NCBI RefSeq assembly: GCF_028858725.1
Contig: NC_084768.1
Coordinates: forward strand, 5,005,853-5,069,852
Length of the DNA: 64,000 bases
Direction of reading: 5' to 3'
Origin: Colius striatus
Taxonomy: Eukaryota > Chordata > Aves > Coliiformes > Coliidae
How positions within the stretch are numbered: position 1 is the stretch's first letter; each line of letters starts with the position of its first letter. The notes under the pieces were generated by a model. It searched no databases, was not told the origin of the DNA, and was given only the letters and a program-made list of their open reading frames with translations. A program made the translations under genes and the position numbers. Of the stretch, positions 37,001-52,000 are shown in pieces.

Positions 37001-40000
37001 AATATTATTTTTGTTTGCATCAGAGTGTCAGGTTTGCTCACTGGAAATCTTCTTTGTGGTTGTCTGTACTCTTGCAGGCAGAGATTAGTTCATATTGACT
37101 GCATAAAGAGAGCTAGTTATGAAGTTAGAACAATGCTCAGAGAAATTAAGTGTTGCATCTCAGGAGTCTGCTATTGTAATTAGCAATGTCTCTACATCAG
37201 TGAGGTTTTGCACCTAAAAAAGTATATTGTGGCTTAGTAGCCATGACAAGTGTTTTTGGTAATTTTATTGCTCCAACTAAGGATAGATGGGAATACAAAA
37301 TTATAAACACTAACATCTCTAATTGTTTCTTTCTGAGCATTTCAAGGAAGCAGGGGAAGTGGGAAGGAGAGGATGTAGTTTCTGGGGTTACCAACCTTTC
37401 AGACTATCTTAATAGGGAAGCTACAGTAGTTGTTGAACTTAATTCCTGCACTGCTAATTCTAGTGAACAATTTTCACGTTTTTTTTCTTGGAGAAGAAAT
37501 ACAAACTGTTTGGTTTTGCTAAGGAGAAGCATTCTATTGTGCTCTTACAGTAAAGATTTCTGGACAAAAGCTGTATGAATACACTGATAGAAGGGAGAGG
37601 AAAAGTATAATTCTTCACTTTCACAGATGACTCTAAGACACAATTGAACATAGCATGCCAAGCATGGAATATGGTCAGTTTCCAAGAACAGTGTCTTCAT
37701 CTTAACATTGTTCACCTCATGTTGAGTTTAACTTCAGATTCCTTTTTTCTTCCCCCCCTCCCCTGGCTTTTTGTTGTGATGTTTGTCTGTTGGTTTTGTT
37801 CAGTGGTGGTGGTGTTGTGGGTTGGATGTTAGAAATACAAAATGTTTTCAATGCCAGTAACTATTTCAAATATACTTTTTTTTAGATGCCAGAATAGAAG
37901 AATTTGTCTATGAGAAGCTGGACCGCAAAGCACCAAGTCGCATGAATAATCCAGAGTTACTAGGCCAGTATATGATTGATGCTGGGAATGAATTTGGTCC
38001 AGGAACAGCCTATGGTAAGTATAAGCAAAAAATATGTCTTGTGTTGCAGAAATGAAGAGGAAAACATGCACAGACCTAGTTTTTCTTAACAATATGAAAC
38101 TATTGTCTTCCTCTAGCTAAAACACGTGAATGACTTTTTTATGAGTTTAAGGTGAGTCGCTATATAAATTGGAGCATTAGGAGGCTGATGATGTCTATCC
38201 AAATGTAGAAATAGATGCTGCTTTTGGAATGATAGTCATAAATCTTATTCCTTCTTCAGCATATTTATATACCTATGATAGAAGAGTTGGGGGTGTTACA
38301 TCTAATGTTTTTATACTGCCATTAATGCCATTAATTATAAAGTCTAATTCTACTGTTCTCTACAACTCTGAATTTTGTTGATAACAGATTTAGCTGTTAA
38401 TTTAACTTAACCAAGTGAAACGCATAGGTGTCTGTATATAGTACAAAGTCTGCAGTCAAAGCCTGATAGTTAGCTCTCTGTCGTTGCTTTCTTCGAACTT
38501 GCAGTGGGAGGGAAAACTTCCGTTCTGGGAAGAATGAGGTCTTTATATTTGAAAATAATGATGTTCCTTTTCAGAAGGGGGAAAGTGCATGTGAAAAAAG
38601 AAGGTAAATGTTTTACAGAAGACTTATGGATACAGTAATGAATCAGTAATGGCAGGCTTTATTCCTCTCACTTCCATGTTTTTATGCTGTTATCTGTGGC
38701 CTTCCTTCTGATCATTAGCCTCAAGTTTTGATTTGTAACATCAAATAGAATTGTACTTAAAGGTAACTTGCAGAATTTTTAGGATTAGGGCAAGTCACAT
38801 AAGCTGTTAGCAAAAAGGTAGTTACATTGTTAGCTTTCATTTGGTGCCACAAAATGTTTTAGTTCTTTGGAATGTTCTAGTTCTCTAAAAACTTAGTGTC
38901 TTTTCTAAGTCATCTGTGTCAGCCTGTTGAAACATAAGAATAATAACTGTATCCTTGATACACCTGCTTCAGTTTCAATACCCAACTCACAATCAAATTT
39001 CAAAGTATTATTCAGTTAATGTACAAATGCATATTTAGAAGTTGGAGTAGATGAAGTGAGAAAAAGCACATTATTTTGCAGTAGCTAGGTGAGCTTTTTC
39101 CTTGCTACCAACTACTCCTGACTTAAACAAAAGTATGGTATAGGGAAGTTGTTAGATTAAAATAAGTAGGTACAATATCCAGGTCTAAAATGGATGTTCA
39201 CAATGTAGTTGTCATACTTAGTGCCACTTCTACAATGCTGTATCTCTTCTCTTTGAAATCTAGCCTTGACCTGTGAGCTTATTAACAAAAAAGGTTTGGT
39301 TTGGTGTGTGGGTTTCTTTGTTTTGGGTGAGTGGTTATTTTTTGGGGGATGCAGTGTGTTGGAGTGGTTTTTTTTGTAGCTGATTAGGATTTCTTTTACA
39401 AGTAATGGCATTGGATTTCAAGCTCCTGGCCTAAACTTGCTTGCCTGTAGAAACCTGTTTTGTTAACCACCTGCCAGAATTACTATGAAACTAACATTTG
39501 TTTTTTCCCCTTTACAGGAAATGCACTCATTAAATGTGGAGAAACACAAAAGCGAATTGGGACAGCAGACAGAGAACTAATTCAAACTTCTGCTATAAAC
39601 TTTCTCACTCCCCTAAGAAACTTTATTGAAGGAGACTATAAAACTATTACTGTAAGTAGAATTGTGCATTCTGCAGCATTTCATACCAATTGTAACTGTG
39701 AATATTTAAAATGAAGTAGTAGGTAATTGTGCATTATTGGTTTCCTCAAAGTAATGTAGAAAAGCTCAGGCAGAATATGTTCCTTTGGTGTATTTTCCTT
39801 CTTTTGACCAGGTAAAATTAAAATAATTCTGGAAACTTCCTTTTTGTAACTATTGTTTTATTAAAATGTGTGAAAATAATTAGGATCTCATTCTGCCTCT
39901 CTCTTAACTGAAAAACCATTTTGTATGTGAGAATTGCTTACAAAAACTTCACAGTAGACAGGCTTTTGTTTTTGAATATGTGTACCTGTTCTCATGAACC

Positions 40001-43000
40001 TCTCCACTCACTTTCAGAAAGAACGTAAACTATTACAAAATAAAAGACTAGATTTGGATGCAGCAAAAACCAGATTGAAGAAGGCAAAAGTTGCAGAAGC
40101 TCGAGCTGCAGTAAGTAGATACTTGTTAAAAAAATTGTTAATAACTCTCAATTTTATTGCTATGTGTTTATAAATATGACTGCTTGATGATGGTTCCAGT
40201 TCTAGCTTCTTACCCTCACTATTTCCTTACAAAGCATCTAGAAAATGCCTCAGTGCAACAGAAGGAAACAAATGCAAATTGCTGATCAAGGTGTTAGTCT
40301 GCTGTTCTTATAAGTATTCCATGAAGTTGAACTTACTTGACCCAAGTAAATAGTCTTCCCTTGTTCTGTACTAGATGAGCCTATACTGCCAAAAATGACT
40401 TGCTACGATCTGCCAAGGTGGTTGTAAACACACATGATTCAGAGGTTGAGTTTTGTTATTTGAATCTCTACAAGTGTTCAAGCATATGTATAATTATTTC
40501 CAACTGATGAACCTATCTATAGGTTCATCAGTATATACCTTCTCTCTATAAAGGTATATACCTTCTCTCTATAAAAATATTTGTTGGTTACTCTTTCTAT
40601 ATTTTTTAATATTTCATCAAACAAGATGAAGCTCTTAAACTCACATCTCTTAACTGTTGTTATTCAAGAAATGCTTGTTAAAAGGGATTAAAATTACTGT
40701 AAACTAGAAAGCTTTTGCTTTTTAAATTCTTAAAATGCCCCTAAATGGAGGAATAGATAATTGAACACATGCAGTTTCAGCAGGGTATGCTTATAGTATT
40801 TTCGTGACTTTTAGGAATGCAGTAAAGAGAAAAAAAAAGAAGTGCAGCAGTTAATGATGGATAGTGATTATTTTTTTTCCCCACAAGGGTTAATGCAGTA
40901 GGGTTCATGCACACAGGTGTTGGAGGAATACAGGCAATTTAAATACACAGAGAAAGCATACACAATGAAGAGGAAGAAGCAGGACTGTCAGATTTTACTG
41001 GCTTTTCTGAATGCGTCACAGTCCTGAAAGATCTTGGAAGCATTGTCTTTGAGACTGAGCTTTGTAGATAAAACACCTGGTATCTGTAGGATTACGATCC
41101 TTCTGAAAAACCAACATCACCTCTACTTGACAGTTTTGCTTCTATCTCTCAACCCTCCGTGTCATACACGTTGTCCCTGTGTATTTATGTAATCTGTATT
41201 TTTAACTCCACACATGCATATTTCCTTATATCAATGCAAAAAAAAAAGTTATTTTTCTACTTGTCAAGCTTTCTTAGTTTGTAATTCTAACAATGGAGCT
41301 TATGTCCAATTCTAACATCCAGAGCTTGGTGTTCAGACTAAATTATTGCCAGTTGCTGTTGCTGCTACTGAGTGACTGGTTTCAAATATGTAGTCAGTAA
41401 TTCAGTTTTATGCACAGATAACTTAGTGCTGGTAGAGCATGAAACTCTAGGCCTCTTACTTCACTACCTTTTGTCTGTACTTCAGTCTTAATTACATTTT
41501 AACAGCAGTGTGGATGTTGAAGAATTGTTGGATTGTTGAATTCCTAGAGAAATGAAATAAATTACATCTCTACTTGAGCTGCAATATAGAAATGAGAAAA
41601 AAAACTGGATATAGGTGTGGTGCAAGTCATTGATTTTCTGCTGTCTCATTTATAAAGGAAGATATCTGACAATGCTGAACTGATAGGTTAACAATATGTG
41701 AACTTTTGTTTTACTACTTGATTTGACAGGATAAAGTGATAAATTGTGTCTACATTTGACTATTTTTTTTCCTCTTATAAAAAACATGTAATGTCTGATG
41801 AAATTATGTTCTCCCATGCTTATTGTACAGCTAACAAAGTAGCTTAGATCAGCACTTAAAAGAAAAATCTAAACACTTTTTATCTATCTGTACTCTATTC
41901 AGTCTTGCTTAGCTTAAACTTGCACTTCATTCTGACAGTAATCTGTTAATGTGCGATATTCAGTGTTGTAACTTGCTTTTGTCTTTTATCTATGCACTTA
42001 AGCAACTAAACACCTCTCAGCCTGAAGAGAATAACATTATGGTAAATGTCTCTTACATGCTCAACTTGCTGCATGTAAAATGGCTAAAGGTTTGTTGGCC
42101 TCCTGTGTTCATTCATTTTCCTATCAAATGTTTTCTCTTGCTATTCAGCTCATTTTGGTCTTGTTTCAGATGCTTTCCATTCCAACTGGATTGATAATGC
42201 AGTTAGGTCAGTAGAGCATTAGATGTTGTTTTTATCAGAATATTTCTGATAATCTGAAGTATACAGTATTATATTTCAATTTCTGACTTTTTGAATGTAA
42301 ATTTAGGATGCAAAGGAGTTGTTTTTTTTAAAACCACTTCTGAAATTAATTTCATCCATTGGAGGGAAAGAATTGCTTAATTTCCCTATTTTTAATGTGA
42401 GTAGGAGTGAACTGTGTGAAATAGTAATATGTAGAAATTATTCCCTTCAAGCAACATTTTACAAATAGCTGAAACGGAATAGTATCACAAATTAATAGCT
42501 TAACTTCAAGAGTACAATATATTCTAAAAGTGTTGCAAGGACTCTTTAGTGCAGCTGGTTTTATCACCATAATTGTGAAAGTGGAAGAGGATTAATTAAT
42601 AATGTACAACATAGAGTGTGCTGTTCAGCCTGTCCTGATTTGGGTCTTGGGTCTGTGCAGCAGAGTGGGTCTCATCTCAGTTAGTGTTCCAGATTTCTCA
42701 ATTGTGTAACAAACAAGTTTATACAACTTGCTTCTGCAACCTTTATACATATTCCTTCCTACCAAAGTCCTGATTGTGTCATCTTACAACTGCAGAAAAT
42801 TAAGGTTGAAGGATAACTGCATTGCAAGAGGCAATTGGGAATTGACAGGCTGAAGTAGAGAACTTCTAAATTCCTTCAGTGATTTTTGCTTTATTACTTT
42901 TTACTACTTTAATGCTGTTTGAGATACCTTTGTAGCATTTTAAATTAAATTTAAATTAAATTTCTATTTAAAGAAAAATGATTGCAAAATAGGAAGCTGG

Positions 43001-46000
43001 TAATGAAATTAGCAAGAGAAATCATTGATCTGTTTCAGTCTTTACTTAACCTGGTGTTAAAATGAGAATAGCTTTCCATAGTCTTCCAATATTTTAACAC
43101 ATTAAAGTAACTTAAATTCTTCTGTAATGTAATTTAGTTTGTCTGACTCGTGTTATTTCCTAAATAGTTGTCTTATGTTGTAATAACTTATTTTAAATAG
43201 ATTTTTGTTAACACTAAAGTTCTAGAAGTCATACTCTTCAGTATCTAACTTATTTCACATATGTAGTGCTATCCATACTCATTGTAATTTCATTGTCTAT
43301 GAAGGACTTTGGGCAACTGACTTATAGCATTCCTCAAATCCCTGTGAAATTCTGAGAGCAGGAAAGTAGTTGAAAGCCACAGTGTGGTTACATCCTGTAT
43401 TGAAGTACCACTGATGTCTAAGTTTGTATGTTTCTATTTTTCCCCCCCACTCTTAATGCTGACTAGATGTGGGCTGAGGAAGTGACAAAAGTAAGTAAAC
43501 AACTTAGAAATTGCAGAATTCCGAAACCATAACTCATACTGGTCTAATGTAATAAAGGATATTGCATGTTGTTGATCACTGTCTAATGCTGGCAGCCTGA
43601 TACATTGCATCAGAATACCCTGGTTCCCTTGGGCCCTTCAGACTCCAATGAGGAAACAATGCCTAGAGCTGGTTTTATAGTAAACTCTGTCACTTTGTCA
43701 CATGAGAATCATATGGTATTAGGTACAACTATCACACGATGTGTGTCTCGGAATTTACTGGGATGGCATCCTGTTAAAAGTGGCTTCTTAAGAATGAGCT
43801 TATTTGAAAATTTTCAAAAAGGTTGGCCTCTAGTAACTGTCCTGAAAAACACTGATCTTCAATTTCTACCTGGAAAATGGAACAGTAACTAATACTGGAG
43901 TGCATGCAAGAAATGCAGAGAAAACTCTTTTGGAGGATTTTTCTCTCTTTTGTTCCCTACCTCTCTCCCCAGTGTCACTAGAGAATGCTGTACTTACATG
44001 AAAACTGCACCTGGGCTGCTGGTTGGTTCATGAATATGGTATTAGCTTTGGGATGGGGGCTGCAGCCTTCCCTTGCCATGCCATGCCATCCCTGACACAG
44101 ACATGGACTAGGTGCACCTAATGAAGTGTTAGGTAGTGGCTGCTCCAGTGCCACAAGATGGGCTGTTTTTGGGCTCTCTGGCTCTAAGAGTAGAACAGGC
44201 TGTGGGAAGCTGTGCTAACAGTTAAGAAGAAATTTCTTATGGAATTTCTATAGAGGAGGGGAAATAAAAATTAAGGATAATAATAGAAAGTAAGGGTAAC
44301 TGGAGCAAGGGGCTTGTGAGTATGATTTTTAAAGGACTAGATAAGCAGGTGCGTGAGGTGTGGGGAGTTGCTATTAGAAGCTGGGATATGGAACTTTGAG
44401 TGAATGTTGGGGGTTGTGAGAAGAAATAAATAAAGGCTTTTTCTATTCCAACCTTCGGTGAGTTATGGTGCAAATAGGGCAGTATATGTGTAGAGTGTGA
44501 TAGTTCAGGGGGAAGAGGAATTTTAGAGATTGGATGTAAAAGGAGGATTAGGTCAACTTTGATCCCAAAGTTTGAGAATTATTTTACTATTTGAATAAAG
44601 TAACAATTTGGAAGCAGCAAATCTGTCTGCTGGAGTACTTGGTACTACTTTGGGAAAAAGATGTCAGAGGAGCACTACTGCTGTAATGAAAATTAATCTT
44701 GAAACTATGAAACAATAATGAATGAAACTATTTGCTTTCCAGAGACAATGACAAGCAACTTTAAGGATAATGAAATCTAACAGATTGTGTCTTAGAGAGA
44801 AGAAATAATGCAAAATGCTTAACCGTCACATAAAAGAGACTAAAAGCTTGAAATCTTGTAATAAATTACATCATTCAAGGTTCCCTTTTTTATTAGGCAT
44901 ATAAAAAGCAGAGACTATTGAAAAGAAACCACAGCACACGTTCTGCCAAAGAAAAAGTAATCGATTCAGGTTTCTAAAGGCAATCTGTGTTTGAAAGCTG
45001 GAGTAAGATATTCATAGATGCTTTCAATTTAAATCTAAGAAGCTTCCCTACAAGGATTTCAGGCTGTTCAATAATCTCTAGACCAATTACAGGGGTTTCT
45101 GAGATAGAAGATCTGTGTAGTGTCAATGACAAACTGTCTTCATTTTAACTTCCCCTCTGAAATGTGGAATTAGAGGATATTAAGTACTGTGCTATAAACT
45201 ACTGGGGATAGGTACTGATGTTACACACTTCATAAATATACAAATTTTGTTAGTCTTTTGGGATGTCTGGTGTAGTCAATGGGAAGAGCAGAGGCTTTTA
45301 GTCTATGTTCAGTATGTAGAGGTTGGATTGATTTTGAGCATTAAAAGGAGCTTCTGTCTTTGACTACAAAAGAAACAAGGAGGCTCACCTATATTGGGTA
45401 GCATGAAAATATTCATTATCACTGTTCTATTAATAGTGTGTCTAATAAAACAACATGAAGAGGATGATTTTATTTCCTATGCTCTTACGATTGTGTATTA
45501 TTCCTTAGCTACAGTACATCTGAGAGGTGCTGTATTTTTATGGTAATTCAGGAAGGTTATGAACTTCTGAATATTCATATTTAGAAACTGTTGATAGTCT
45601 GAACTTGAAAACCAAGTACCATTTTAAGGGATGGTCATGGGAGATACCCAGTGAGGCCTTCTAGTTCTTCTAACAACAGAACGACTGAGGCTGGGGGTCA
45701 CTGGAAAGTTTAGGCTTGTATTTTGAGCTCTTCATTCTATTTAGAAACAGATGATCAGGCCATAAGATTCCAAGATGGGAAGTCAGCTGGGCTTTTTTTA
45801 ACCTTTATCACAAGGTATAGAATACATACACTGTTCTACTACTCTTCACTTAGTAGTACTGAAAATAGGGATAGGCAAAACAGATTACACACATCATAGC
45901 ATAAGTTGGCTAATGTAAATCTCTACAAAAATCAGGCTTTTGTAAAGCAATGCATTTAAAGTCACTCTGTACTGGCTAAGTTAATGCATGTTACCACATT

Positions 46001-49000
46001 ATTCACTTTGCCTCTTCTTATAGAAATTAGTTAATTTGCTACAATATTGTTGAAAACAAACAGAAATATTTTAAGGGAACTTCTCTTAAGTTCCTGTTGT
46101 CATGTATTTACTTACCTGGCAGGAAGAAGGAAGCATATTAGCAACTGCTGACTTCAGAGAAGCAAGAAACTAGACTATTATCTCCAGAGAAATAGTTTAC
46201 CTATGATTTTACTAGGTTTTTTGTGTTTTGTGGTTTTGCGTTTGTTTTTGTTTTGTTTTTAAAGAGATTTTCCTAATACAGAAGGGAATGCTTCTCTTCC
46301 TCTCAGCTGTCAGATTTGCTTTTGTCCTCTTTTCTGGCATTTCTCTCAGGGGCTGCCAGATGGATTTCACTGATACTAATACTGATTAAATAGGAATATT
46401 CTGAGCAGAGATTCATGCCTCAACAAACTTTGAAAACCTAATTAGTTTGCAACTTGATACACTGCTATCTCAATTTTAAGAAAGAAACACACAGTACTCT
46501 ATAGCTGCTCCCTCACTGCTTAATTAATGTGTAAGCCTTCCCAGCTGCAGTGACTTCAGATGAAAAACATGTCTTGGGTCATCATTCTTCTGTGCTCATT
46601 TCTGAAATTAAGAACTTTCTATGCAACTTTTCATATTGATTAACATTAGCAGACTGCAAAACCAGAATGTTTGCAATATAAAATCCTTTTGAAACCAGTA
46701 TTTCATTGGTATCACCTCATTAAGTTTCCTGAAAATATATTTCCTTACTGTGTTTTGCTGAGAACAGTAACTGGTGCATCTTGGGCTTAAGGCAGGTTTT
46801 GGCCTCTGGGTTCATTTTTAGAAAAAAGGTACTAAATGTATATAAGCACTGAGACAGGGAAATCCAGATTCCAGGCTGAGGACATACTGTGTTGGAATAC
46901 TAAACCTCAGATACTATAACACGTGGTGTTATGTATTTGTGTGTTTTGAGTAGTGTCCCTTTCTCCACAGAAAAGCACTCTGATTTCAGCTTGTGCTATA
47001 GATGGAAGCCCTTGAAAACTGCTGCTATAACATTGTTAACTTATTTTAAAGTTACTGATAATGATATGTAACAAGGAATACATTTGAGTTTGGTTTAAAT
47101 ACAGAATGTAAATAATAGGAATTTTACTCTAGAAAATATTCTAACTTCAATTATAGTTGAGATTTCTTTTTAAAGATGCCTAAATTACAAGCTCCAGAAA
47201 TAATTGTAGTAGCTTGGTGGCCAGTATGAGACTGATTTATGAAATATCCTGTTAAAACTTACCATCAAAGATTTATGTACAGCTGATTGACATGCAGTTG
47301 TCTGACAAAAATGTGAGGTTTTACATATTTGATTAGAGCCCTGTTAACTTAAACAATGGGAAAAAATTACATTGCCCTTGGCTGCCACCAATATGGTGTC
47401 AGAAGCCCTCATGTGGACACTGTTATGCCAATGAATAATTAGTTTGGTTTTGGAAGAGATGGGATGATACTGGTGAGAGAAAAATGGCTTATTTTTGCCT
47501 GCATTGAGTAAATGTGGTAGGTGTCTGATGATAAAGCTGTGTATTGTGTATACAGGGCCTCAAGTTTTCCAAACCCCAAACACAATTATTCTTTGTGCTT
47601 AGGAAGAATCTGCAAAGAAAAAAACACATTTCAAACACCTAAGCTTACGGTTTATGCACTTGTATGAACAGCTCTGAATAAAATGGAAGGTGTAACAGAG
47701 TGCAATGTACAAATACCTAAAGTGCATCTTTATTTTTAGTCTGAACAGGAAGTACGAATTACTCAGAGTGAATTTGACCGTCAGGCAGAGATTACCAGAC
47801 TTCTGCTGGAAGGAATCAGCAGCACACATGTGAGTACCCGAAAGAGGTAGAGGGGGAAAGTCAAAATCAAGGCACTCTCTAAAAATAACTACAGTAAGCT
47901 ACTTGGGAACTTTGGGATATAAGGTTTCACTTTAGTATGTTAAAGCATCAAAACATAGGGTTTGGGTTTTTATTTTTAGTTTAGTAAGCTGTAAATGTAA
48001 CCTGTCACCTGTTATCCTTGAGAATGCAGCTTTCCTTTTTTTACTTCAAACTCAACTTCTCATTCATCGGATCAACTGAATGATGAAACCACACAAACAT
48101 GCCAAAATGCACTGTCACAGAAACAATGTGGGTAAATGACATGATGCTTGTACAGCACCCATATTTTGTGCTCAAATTCGTTATTTTTCATGACATTTCA
48201 TCCCAGTGGCATAAATCCCTATGTGCCAATATTGGTGTTCACACCTGCCTATGAGACCAGTCTTTCTAATGCAGCATAGTACTGTTATAGACTAAAATCT
48301 TGAATTCTTGGTTATACTACAGGCACATCATCTTCGCTGTCTGAATGATTTTGTTGAAGCTCAGATGACCTATTATGCACAATGTTATCAATATATGTTG
48401 GATCTCCAGAAACAACTTGGAAGGTAGTAGCTCTTTTTTTTCCTAAGTGCTCATGAATAGGAAGAAAACACACTGATATAAGAGTGTTCAATACACAGGA
48501 TGCTGGACCAAAAGGAAATATATCTGTTCTCAGGTAATTAATATGTAATTACCCCAGTGCAGCTACTTCCCTTAGCCTACGTGCAGCCTTTTATGGCTTG
48601 ATATGCTGGGATTGCGTATATTTTGTAACTGAGCAAGGGGAGCCCATGATAACCTCATTTAGTGGCACAAAAAGGGATTTCTAGAGATTTGCTTGTAATC
48701 ATTCAGTTATCTTATGCTTCATGATACAAAAGCCCTAGGCAAAGTGGGGAGAATTTTTGTACTGCCCGTGAATGCTATTACCTCTTCACTTGCTACTTGG
48801 CAGTATGTGATTTTCAACGAAACTGTGTTCTATCGTATTGAGTTGCCAGCAAAGGTATTCTGTCTAGGGAGAAGTCTGCTTCAGAATATCTATAAGCAGT
48901 AATCCAAAGCACTCAAAATAGAATGAGCAAGCTCATCTAGTTTTACTGTTCCACGGGTTTAGCATTTTTAAAGTAAGAGAAGAAACTGTTTGACATTAGT

Positions 49001-52000
49001 TTGTGTTCTTAATCCCGTTTTTTAATGTGATTGGTGGTGATCTAGAGAGATCTACTTCCTTACTTTTCATAGTTTCCCTATTCTAATTCTTCTTCACAAA
49101 TCATCCTTTCTTAGGATTATACCAGACCATGTTATTTAGGTGAGCATATGCATTGAAGGATTGTCTGCATGTAGAAGTTTACTGTAGCATTTATACTGAA
49201 TAATAGTCTCTGTGAAGTATCTCTGTTTATATTTTTCATGACAAGGAAGTGAAAACAAAAGTGTTCTTGAGTCTTGTCCTTTTCCTGACTTGCTACTTCC
49301 TGTGGCATTTGATTTCCTTAGTTTGTTTGAATGGGTAGTTTAAAGACCTTTTTAAAAAGCATTTTTTAGAAAAGCTGCATCTTTAAAGTGATATTCCATT
49401 GAAAGAAGCATTCAGCTAGAGATTTTGGTAGCACATATATGCAAGTTGTAGAATTAAAACCTGAAAATAAACATTTACTGGATTAAGGACGAGTGCCTCT
49501 TAAATTGGAAATTAAGTGAAGTATATTGACACAGCTATTTTGAGAAGATGTTTTTTGAAGTCTCTACTCTTATCCTAGTACATTTACCAAATAGAAAGCT
49601 TTAAGCATAATACCCTTAACCTAAGGAGAAGCATATTCCTCTTCAAAATGTCTTACCTTAGGATGTGTAGCATGACTGGAACAGCTGTCTTGCTTTAAAA
49701 TTTGTTAACTGCTACCAGGTATTAAAAGGTACATTTGGAGAAAATACTACGTTTAGGAAAAGAGAGGACCTGTCTTTATGTGGCTGTGGTCTGATGACTA
49801 TTTTTGATGAAATTACTTTGACTGCTAGAAAAGCCAAAGCATGGAAACTTTGCAAAAAAAAATCCTGAATGCTTCAAACAGCCAAATGAAGTTTTTCTGC
49901 CTACGTGGATTAAACCAGCAACAGTATTATATCTTGGGTGTGTCTTTCCTTCTTTGTTTAAAGAAGTCTCTTTGAACTATAATGGAAAGCACCGGGATAG
50001 GGTCTCAAGTGGCACTTCTTGCTTTGGAAGAGTTCCTCAGGCATGTGGTGTGTAGCACTTGCATTAAATATAGAGATCAGCAGGATATGTGTACTGTTAT
50101 TCCTTTGTTATGGGTAGGCAGATACAGTATCAAACAAATAGGTTAGGCAGCTCAGTTAGATGTTAGTTGCATTTGCCAGCACTTGGTTAACAAGGGATAT
50201 ATACTGCTGAGCTACACATGTTCTTTTCACACATCTAAGAATAACGTTGTTCCGTATTCTTACATGAAAGCCAAGAGCTGTGAGGGACTTATTTTTGTTT
50301 TGAAAGAGAAACCGGGTTCTCAGAGTAGGTGCATAGTATATGTTTTACCTGGGTCAGAATCTAGGGTGTAACCCCTAACCCAGTTCTCATTGATTCTATT
50401 CAAGTTCCAAAGCTGAGCACTCATTTTTCCTGATGTGCTGGCCTGAGTCAGCTGTAGGGAAGGTGGGGGAAAACTTGTACTCAATTGTCTTTGTATAAAT
50501 CAAGATGGCTTTATGGATACTTCTCTCCAAAGCAGCACCAGCTGCTTATCCCTCTACTGCCTGCCCATTTTGTGGGGCTGCTTAAAGAATCAAATCTCCC
50601 AGGTTAAGAGCAATCTCTATTATTATTTTAGTTTCTCAGAATGAACTAAACAAATCTATTTCAAATATCCTGGTGTGCTGTTTGTTGATAACTGCTTTTG
50701 CTCTGAATTCTGTTTCCCTGACCGTTATGCCTAAGCTTTGGCATCGTTATTTTTTCAACTTACCCACCACTAGTCCCTGACCCTACAAGCTGTGAAACTC
50801 CTGCTACTCAGGTGTTCAAAAATATCCCAGACAACCTCTGTGTAGCTGAAGCTTTCCAGGAACCTGCCTATGTGTGGCTTTGCAAAAAGAGTGAGACAAT
50901 GTTAGTAAAACAAAGCTTTATAACCCCTCTGTCAATCAGTAAGAGAGGTCATAAAGCTTTGGCTTTCTTTTCAACTGTACAAACCAGTGACCCTTTGAAC
51001 TGAACAGAATGATTTACAAATAATTACTATGTTAACAGAGAACAGGTTTAGTAGTATATGAAACAGTAATTTAGCAATATTGAGGAACAGCTGATTGCCA
51101 TTTAAAATTAAAGCCCTGTGCTAACTGATCAAATAATAAATACATCATAAGACACAGCTGAATTTTCCCTACAAAAATGGTGAACTGGTTTGAAAAAACT
51201 AACCCTCAACCAGGTCCTCTTATTACATGAGCACCAATAATACTGCAGGTATGGGAGATGAAATATACTGATCTTGATTTATATGGGTAAAGCTACTGAA
51301 CCACATCTTCAAGAAGAGCTTAACTGAGTAGAATAGGTGGGAAGGGATGAGATGAGACTGTTTTCTGACAGGGTCATACAATATGAGTACATCTTCATTA
51401 TGTCAAAAGAGTAGGCAAAAAAAAAAAGGGAGGAGAGTATAATGTGTCCACATCCTAGATGTTAATGAAAAAGCATCCATGTAGAGGGACTGATGTGTTG
51501 GAACTGACTGACTAGTTGATGTGTAGACTGTCTAAGTCATGATGACATGGAACTGTAGCTGCATTTCCTTCCATTCTTTTGATCAAACTCCTACTTGCTG
51601 ATCCTTTTTTACTGCATCAGCTCTGCCACTTTTCAAAGCCTTTATTGACCTGCTTTTAAGGTAGATGAGCGTTGGAACAAAACAAGACAGCAGAGAGACA
51701 AGAAATTACTACATCTACTGCTAAACTTTAGTCTACCAAGGAATTGCATCCCAGGATGTAGGTCAGAGTGACACAGGACCATCTGACAGCTTACCAGTAT
51801 GCCTCATGCTGTTCCATCCCACTATGCTGCTGCCCCAAAATCTCTTCTTTGTTTTCTTTTTTTGTTCCACCAACTTTACAGCCATGTAATTCTGTCCTTT
51901 CCCTTGGATCTGCTCAGGCTCTTACTGCAGGGGTTTTTTTATGATTCAACTCATTAAAAGATTATACACTATTTTTTTTCTCTCAGGTTAATGAGGTGAA

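Noticed and set aside
43605-43892. 95-codon frame after the SH3GLB1 microexon
   Set aside because: Not linked by splice sites to neighbouring exons and no resemblance to any endophilin isoform.
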